A stretch of 64,000 nucleotides of DNA from Ptychodera flava (taxonomy: Eukaryota; Hemichordata; Enteropneusta; Ptychoderidae), in assembly GCF_041260155.1 (NCBI RefSeq), contig NC_091938.1, forward strand, positions 21,543,632 through 21,607,631, in the 5' to 3' direction. Positions 58,986 through 64,000 of the stretch are shown here, piece by piece. The position numbers and the translations under genes are program-made. The stretch's first letter is position 1. The number at the start of each line of letters is the position of its first letter. The notes below the pieces were generated by a model. It had not been told where the DNA came from and ran no database searches. It worked only from the letters and a program-made list of their open reading frames with translations.

Positions 58986-59127
58986 AGCAATAACCCCCTT
59001 CGCAGTCGGGTATACACTCGATTTTGGTACAATTCGCTCCATATAGCACTCGCCTATCGGCTCGTGCTATATGTCGCGCATTGTACCAAAATCTCGTGTA
59101 TACCCTCCTGCGGCGGGGGTTATTGCT
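58986..59127. mobile_element. 142-bp fold-back MITE
   Basis: Two ~67-bp arms, from AGCAATAACCCCC with GGGTATACAC, ATTTTGGTACAAT and ATATAGCAC, pair with their complements around the 8-base centre CCTATCGG; roughly 58 of 67 positions match. No target duplication was identified. Confidence 0.85.
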
Positions 59128-59626
59128 TAAATATTGTATATAACCTATCTAATGATCAGTAACACTATTATCAAAGATCGCGCCGGGGACAGATATTCGG
59201 ACTCTCAAACTGTTCCAATACTTCTCTGGTTAACTGAGGGCTCATTTGAAAACTCTTTGGGTCAGAAATATTTTCATTGCCATAGAATTTTGAAAATAGA
59301 AAAAATGTTTTCCCTTGCCCCTCCCCCAAAGAATTAACACAGGGATGGCGCTCATTTTGAATTTCAAATATCGGTAAATGTCGAGTAATTTGTTCCTGCT
59401 CAGATTTCTGATTTTTCTTCTTGATTTGGTAACATAATAACATTATGTTTTAAATACCAATGCGATGTCATCAAAATAATAAGAATAATAAGTTAACTTT
59501 TTGTAAGAAAGATGATCTCAACAAACTCTCCGGCGGTTCAGAAAAATCATAAATATTTAAACCATGAACCTCTTGTCTTTTATGGAGAGTCTCTCCCACA
59601 ATATATCGCCCTTGTATGTCCTCTTT

Positions 59627-59809
59627 TCACCAATGCATTTGCTTTCCACTGTAAGTTTGTGGTACAGCATCATCTTGAAGTCTTTTCCTAATCCAAATTT
59701 GATTGTGGATCGTCAAACTGCCGACGAAGTCCTTCTCTTGGAAACGGCCTTTGCATACGTAAAAACATGCACTGCACTTATAATTTTCAAAACTAATGTC
59801 AGTGGCAAT
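59627..59809 (-). CDS. Candidate exon, Cys-rich unknown protein
   Basis: After AG at 59811-59810 the minus strand is open for about 60 residues: ISFENYKCSACFYVCKGRF, then QIWIRKRLQDDAVPQTYSGK, with a possible donor GTGAAA at the end. It reads like protein (balanced composition, a Cys-x2-Cys-x3-Cys cluster), but the acceptor lacks a good pyrimidine tract and I know no family for it. It would join in phase 0 to the candidate exon at 61053-61189 on the same strand. Confidence 0.22.
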   Translation of the reverse strand: MATDISFENYKCSACFYVCKGRFQEKDFVGSLTIHNQIWIRKRLQDDAVPQTYSGKQMHW

Positions 59810-59860
59810 CTTTACCGGCAATAATTTTTAGAGGCGGTGTTTTCACTTCGGGTTTCGAAT

Positions 59861-61052
59861 CATTCAGAATGCCTTATCGAAATCTCGCCCACGATTATTG
59901 GTACATCCCTAATACTTACAGGCAGGCATAAGCTATTTATGAGACTCCCTAGATCAGACCCCCTAGCCAATGCACCAAAACACGAAAACTTTACGTCATC
60001 ATCCGGGCATTTCTCCCGACATGCTTTGCGAGGAAGTAGACAATATGGCTGCGCACAGTCGGCTAAAAAGGTCTCCATATTGCCTGATTTTGATATTTAT
60101 TTTCATAGATAACTTCAACAAATCGCTGTTTCTGTGCAAAAAGTAATGATAAATGCTTTTATGACATACATAGAAACCTGTATAAGGCAGATTACATTTT
60201 GAGTGGACTATTCCTTTAAAGTTTCATTTAGGAGTGTTTGAGCAAAAGTTTTGAGTCTTACGCAAAATATGTTCATGCAGAGTCCATAAATAATTTGTCG
60301 ATCCAAATTAGGGGTACTGAAGATTAGCTGGAATTATCGAGTTTAATGAATATTCGCCTTTGATTTTTCTCTTTTAATATCTCTGCCAATCTTCAGTGAA
60401 TGTTACTGAAATTCGACGTGGCAATGTGGTTAACAAGGCGAACTCACAATATCACAGTGCCTGCCTCTCGCCAGACAACGTGGAGGGGTAGTCGTCATTG
60501 AAAATTGTTACAAGACCACGGCTAAGTTTAATTATTACAGTCAATAGGTCCGATGCGATGCTTCGGAATACACGGTGGCCAAGTTTTCATTCACCCTTCC
60601 ACTTTAACTTTGACTTGCATCGGATAACTCACTCGAACACCTAAAGGGCGATTGCCCGAATTATTCAACATAATAAATAATGGGTAGCACATTGAGTTAG
60701 AAACATTTTCGAAATAAATGAAGTTCCCATTCTTTTCCTTCTTGCAATTTTTCACACAATTCATGATAAATTTGCATAATAGTTGAATTTTCCTCAGAGT
60801 TTGACGGACAGATAGATGGACATACAAACGGTCAAAGTTTGATGGAGATACATGTGCAGATAAATAGCAAGTTAAAGCAGACGACAGAAACGGAAATATG
60901 AGTTCTTGCATAATTGAAATAAATGACTTCATATAAATTTTAGTCAACAAATCGGAAGGGAACAAATATTCCTGATTATGATGAAAAAAGGAGAAATATT
61001 CATGGTCGAGGCAGAACGAACGAAATTGGGAATTGGAATTAATTTTACTCAC
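59861..61052. other. Noncoding or intronic stretch
   Basis: No domain on either strand. The long minus-strand frame down to 60591 is mostly read-through past the donor at 61052 and is not treated as coding. Confidence 0.35.
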
Positions 61053-61189
61053 CTGTTTCATAAAAGCTTTCAGTGCCCTACCGCTTTTACCGATCACGAA
61101 GAGACTGAATTGACGAGTTGCAATGAATAGAACGCTGGGGTCGCCAGTTTTGCCAAACATGCGCATAAGTCGCCTTTTTGGCTTACACA
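61053..61189 (-). CDS. Candidate exon, unknown protein
   Basis: Bounded by an AAAG acceptor and a consensus donor (AAACAG then GTGAGT). The open frame contains MRMFGKTGDPSVLFIATRQF, then SLFVIGKSGRALKAFMKQ; it could also be a first exon starting at the ATG at 61166. The donor and composition favour coding. I do not recognise the family. Downstream minus-strand partner exons may be 59809-59627, with matching phase 0, but this is not established. Confidence 0.35.
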
Positions 61190-61984
61190 CTTTAGATTGA
61201 AATAAAGTATGTCAATTTTCTGCGAATACCGGAATCCCCGGCCCACATTAGGTCTAAATCTACACTGACAAACACTGTCAGTGTCTTGCGAGGTACTCTC
61301 TCCTTAAGAAAGTGAACTTGAGCAGAGTATCAAAATAGGGGGTAGAACTGACTTTTGAGAGCACCCTGGGTCAGAGACGGGAGAGAGGACAGATATGAGA
61401 GATGCCTGAGCTGCCATATCTTAGATGCAAAATCTCAGAGGCCTCTGATCTCACAGCGTGGCTGCCAACCTCATAGAATATTATTCAAACTTGGCTACCA
61501 TGTGTTAGACAGTAGCAGACTCCATTCTCAAATATATTTGCAAAATGTCTTCAAAAGATCGTTCAGTATAATTTTCGTATCGTACCGATTCGAAATAGGC
61601 CTATATGCGATTTGGTTGAAATCCAAGCGCCAACTCAATATGCATTCTGAATCCACTTCGAATTCAATCCCAAAATAGGTCATTGGCCGTACCACACAGC
61701 TGAAGAAAATGTGGTGCCCCTACCTCTGCACTTATCACACTTGTAGACCTGTATCCTTTTCTACGATAAAGCATTGCAGTGTGCTCCATTCCAGTCAACT
61801 TCAATTTATCTTAAAGTTGCTAAACCGGGGGCAACAAGTTTGTTTCCCAATTTCCGCTCGGATGCTGGCATTAATCTAAGTCCGAAATTAACAACTCTGG
61901 ACGCTAGTATGGTTGGTTTTTTCAAGATGGCGGCAAAATGCTTTACGGAGTATTTCAAGGCTAGGTGTGTGTGCATGTAAACTT
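61190..61984. other. Noncoding stretch, nothing recognised
   Basis: Plus-strand frames at 61355 and 61774 lack domains. CAAGATGGCGGCAAAATG near 61925 is a YY1-like word. Confidence 0.35.
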
Positions 61985-62330
61985 TAAGCTATTAAAGCTC
62001 CATAAGCTGTATCTTTTTTCTATTTTTTCAGAACTTTTATATTGTGGTTTCCCTACACTTTCTGCATTGAATTCCATGACTGTAATTTAAAGCCAAGTAT
62101 TTAGCATATCAACAAAACCTATAAGAGTATAATCTACATTGTTATTGTTGAACATTGTATTCAGGTCCGGACTAGAATTCATTTATAAACAATAAATAAT
62201 GATCACTACACATATACAAGCTGTGTTGACAAAAAGAATACTGGAAATTTCAGCATGACAGACGCGGTAGTTGATATATACAGACGCAGAATACTGAAAA
62301 ACTTGCCACAAGTTACTGCTTATGTTCCTT
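61985..62330. repeat. Dispersed repeat, copy 2
   Basis: Parallel to 51640-51990 through CATAAGCTGTATC, GAGTATAATCTACATTGT, ATTCAGGTCCGGACTAGAAT and ATACAAGCTGTGTTGAC. Same orientation as copy 1. Confidence 0.7.
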
Positions 62331-63017
62331 TAAACATGTTTTTTATAATAATACGGTTTTCGACATTTTGGATATCCCTTGTCCTTTGTGTCTGCATAGT
62401 TTCGCCCGCTAAATTTTGCCCGACACAGTACAAATTTTGACGGCCAGCATGACATTACACCTTCATCTTCGTTTAATATATGACTTTTTCGGTTATATTT
62501 CACGCCACCGGTAATTTCGGGTTTATATGAGAGGCTCTGAGGATGCCTGCTCATAGAAATCTATCTAAGAGACCCTCTGAGATATCAACTTAGAGATCCC
62601 TGTGAGATCTACCCTCTGACCCCTCCCCTTCCTTCAACTCTACCAAAATCTAACAAAATGTGGTTCTTTTTTGCACGAAACGAAGATCCACATTAATAAC
62701 ATAATGGTGTTTAATCTGGTTTTAAGCGTGCGGCATTTCCTCTCGACATTTTACATGACTGTTTTCATTTGAGTTGCGTACGACAGACATCATCGTTGAA
62801 CACCCTTACGACTCGCCCTATTGTACTCACATAATTCTAACATGACGTTATAACAAGTCATTGTCGATGACACAGTCCCCAGTTGTTTACGAGTACATGG
62901 ACTACAAGTTGTCAAGGAGGACAGAGTACTGTTCATTAATTGCAACACAGATGGGGCTTAATGACCGAGAATGAGTTTGTAGCACAGTTGTGGTTCAACT
63001 ATTGAATTGAACGAGAC
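62331..63017. other. Noncoding stretch, nothing recognised
   Basis: Includes a few GAGACCCTCTGAGAT/AGATCCCTGTGAGAT words near 62570-62610, a tiny degenerate repeat. No gene. Confidence 0.35.
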
Positions 63018-63356
63018 ATGTCTGAAGACAATATTGATGGGAATTTATGCAATAGTAATGACAGTGATAACCATACAAAACCGAATACCTCAGTGCAATT
63101 GAGTGGTTTAACGTACCACATACAATCATGGATGAAAGTTGTTTTTAAAATTATGACTAGATTACAAGCAGCATATGATAACTTGCTGTTAATGTACAAA
63201 GAAAACATTGCCACCTATAAGCTCGGTGTTGCTGACAGCGGAGCTAAACAAAAAGTAGCCACGCATTTGTGGGACAATAAGTTGGATACAGTTTGTGCAA
63301 GGTACCAAGTATGTACCAAAGATCAAGGCAAGCTGGCTGGAGATTTTTTATTGTAG
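63018..63356 (+). CDS. Uncertain 112-codon reading frame
   Basis: Starts MSEDNIDGNLCNSNDSDNHT and continues with a helical, mixed-charge stretch (MTRLQAAYDNLLLMYKEN). Composition is protein-like and the ATG context is acceptable (GAGACATGT), but there is no recognisable domain and it sits immediately before a repeat array. Could be a small gene, an exon or a fossil. Confidence 0.25.
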   Translation: MSEDNIDGNLCNSNDSDNHTKPNTSVQLSGLTYHIQSWMKVVFKIMTRLQAAYDNLLLMYKENIATYKLGVADSGAKQKVATHLWDNKLDTVCARYQVCTKDQGKLAGDFLL

Positions 63357-63509
63357 CATTTTAACAGAGTTGGCCTTTTTAACCTCATTTGAATGTTTTG
63401 ATACAAACGTTTGTTTGAAAAAGTTCACATGTCCAACCTGTAATGCATCAACACATAAAATATTGAGACGGTAGCAAGCTAATGTGGGGTGACTCTGGGT
63501 GAAAAATAT

Positions 63510-64000
63510 GTGCATCTTTGATGGCCATTGATGGCCATATTGGATCATATCATGAAACAAATTGATCAGCCCATGTATGACATAGATTAGGGTTCTTGTA
63601 CTAACTTTAATTGAAATGTTTGAGTTTTGCCTCTGAAAAATTTGTTACAAAATGGCCCCAAGGCAGCCATATCGGATCATATCACCAAAAAAATTTATGT
63701 GCACATGTATGACATAGGACAATGTCCTTGTATCAACTTTGAATAAAATCGCTTAAGACATGTCTTAGTTTTGGCTCCGGACATGGAAACATCGTTATAA
63801 AATGACCGCCAGGCTGATCGTACCACGAAACAAATTGACACGCATATGTATGACATAGGTCAATGTACTTGTACCAACTTTGAATGATATTGGTTGGAAA
63901 ATGGCTAAGTTACGACTCCAGACAGGAAAAATCGTTATAAAATGGCCGCCAGGCATCCAAATTGCATCGCATTGTGAAACTAATTGACGTGCATATGTAT
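63510..64000. repeat. Degenerate ~140-bp tandem repeat running off the window
   Basis: Copies near 63530, 63666, 63806 and 63946 share AAAATGGCCGCCAGG-type text, GGATCATATCA, AAACAAATTGA, CATATGTATGACATAGG and TTGTACCAACTTTGAAT. Spacing is 136-140 bp. The last copy is cut by the window end. Confidence 0.8.

Noticed and set aside
60591..61052. Remainder of the 199-codon minus-strand frame
   Set aside because: Continues past a consensus splice donor into AT-rich sequence with intron-like composition.

Overview
The window is animal genomic DNA: AT-rich and intron-rich, with short exons bounded by GT/AG, and crowded with inverted-repeat elements, tandem repeats and microsatellites. There is no bacterial gene organisation. 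The best clues to the source are an alpha-2,8-type sialyltransferase gene, a galactose-3-O-sulfotransferase gene, an EMI/EGF gene and a Gmr1-type Ty3/gypsy retrotransposon with integrase before reverse transcriptase. Together these suggest a marine invertebrate deuterostome (hemichordate, echinoderm or cephalochordate). That placement is inference.

Three host genes can be modelled. (1) 24.7-26.5 kb, plus strand: the middle of an EGFL7/8-like secreted protein (CCPGW end of an EMI domain, then two EGF modules, each on its own exon). (2) 30.2-33.1 kb, minus strand: a complete four-exon ST8Sia-like sialyltransferase of 374 codons. All splice phases fit, but the catalytic histidine position of the last motif is alanine. 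(3) 54.3-56.6 kb, minus strand: a Gal3ST-family sulfotransferase with a tiny first exon, a signal-anchor exon and a large catalytic exon that carries a one-base frameshift. Two of the three are Golgi enzymes that cap or sulfate glycans. Weaker exon candidates lie at 15.1, 40.8, 59.6, 61.1 and 63.0 kb.

Mobile and repeated DNA dominates the rest. 4.6-5.2 kb: a solo LTR. 6.8-7.8 kb: degenerate repeats carrying RFX X-box-like sites. 7.87-10.72 kb: nine tandem copies of a ~326-bp tRNA-derived unit, each with A box, B box and a T6 run. 15.5-16.2 kb: a fold-back element. 17.9-18.9 kb: a 1-kb fold-back element with a 5-bp target duplication. 19.9-24.4 kb: a 4.5-kb near-palindrome whose arms carry nested palindromes and exon-like sequence. 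34.9-36.1 kb: a terminal-inverted-repeat element with another nested in it. 36.3-37.8 kb: a PIF/Harbinger-like non-autonomous element. 38.2-38.5 kb: a broken SANT-like gene split by a 33-bp hairpin. 42.7-48.9 kb: a full-length Gmr1-like retrotransposon with two 573-bp LTRs that differ at about two positions but with several single-base frameshifts. 50.3-51.2 kb: another inverted-repeat element. From 63.5 kb to the end: a ~140-bp degenerate tandem repeat that runs off the window.

The most unusual items are the array of tRNA-derived units that look like self-contained Pol III genes, the 4.5-kb palindrome with a degraded two-exon reading frame in both arms, and the sialyltransferase that keeps its fold motifs but lacks the VS-motif histidine.
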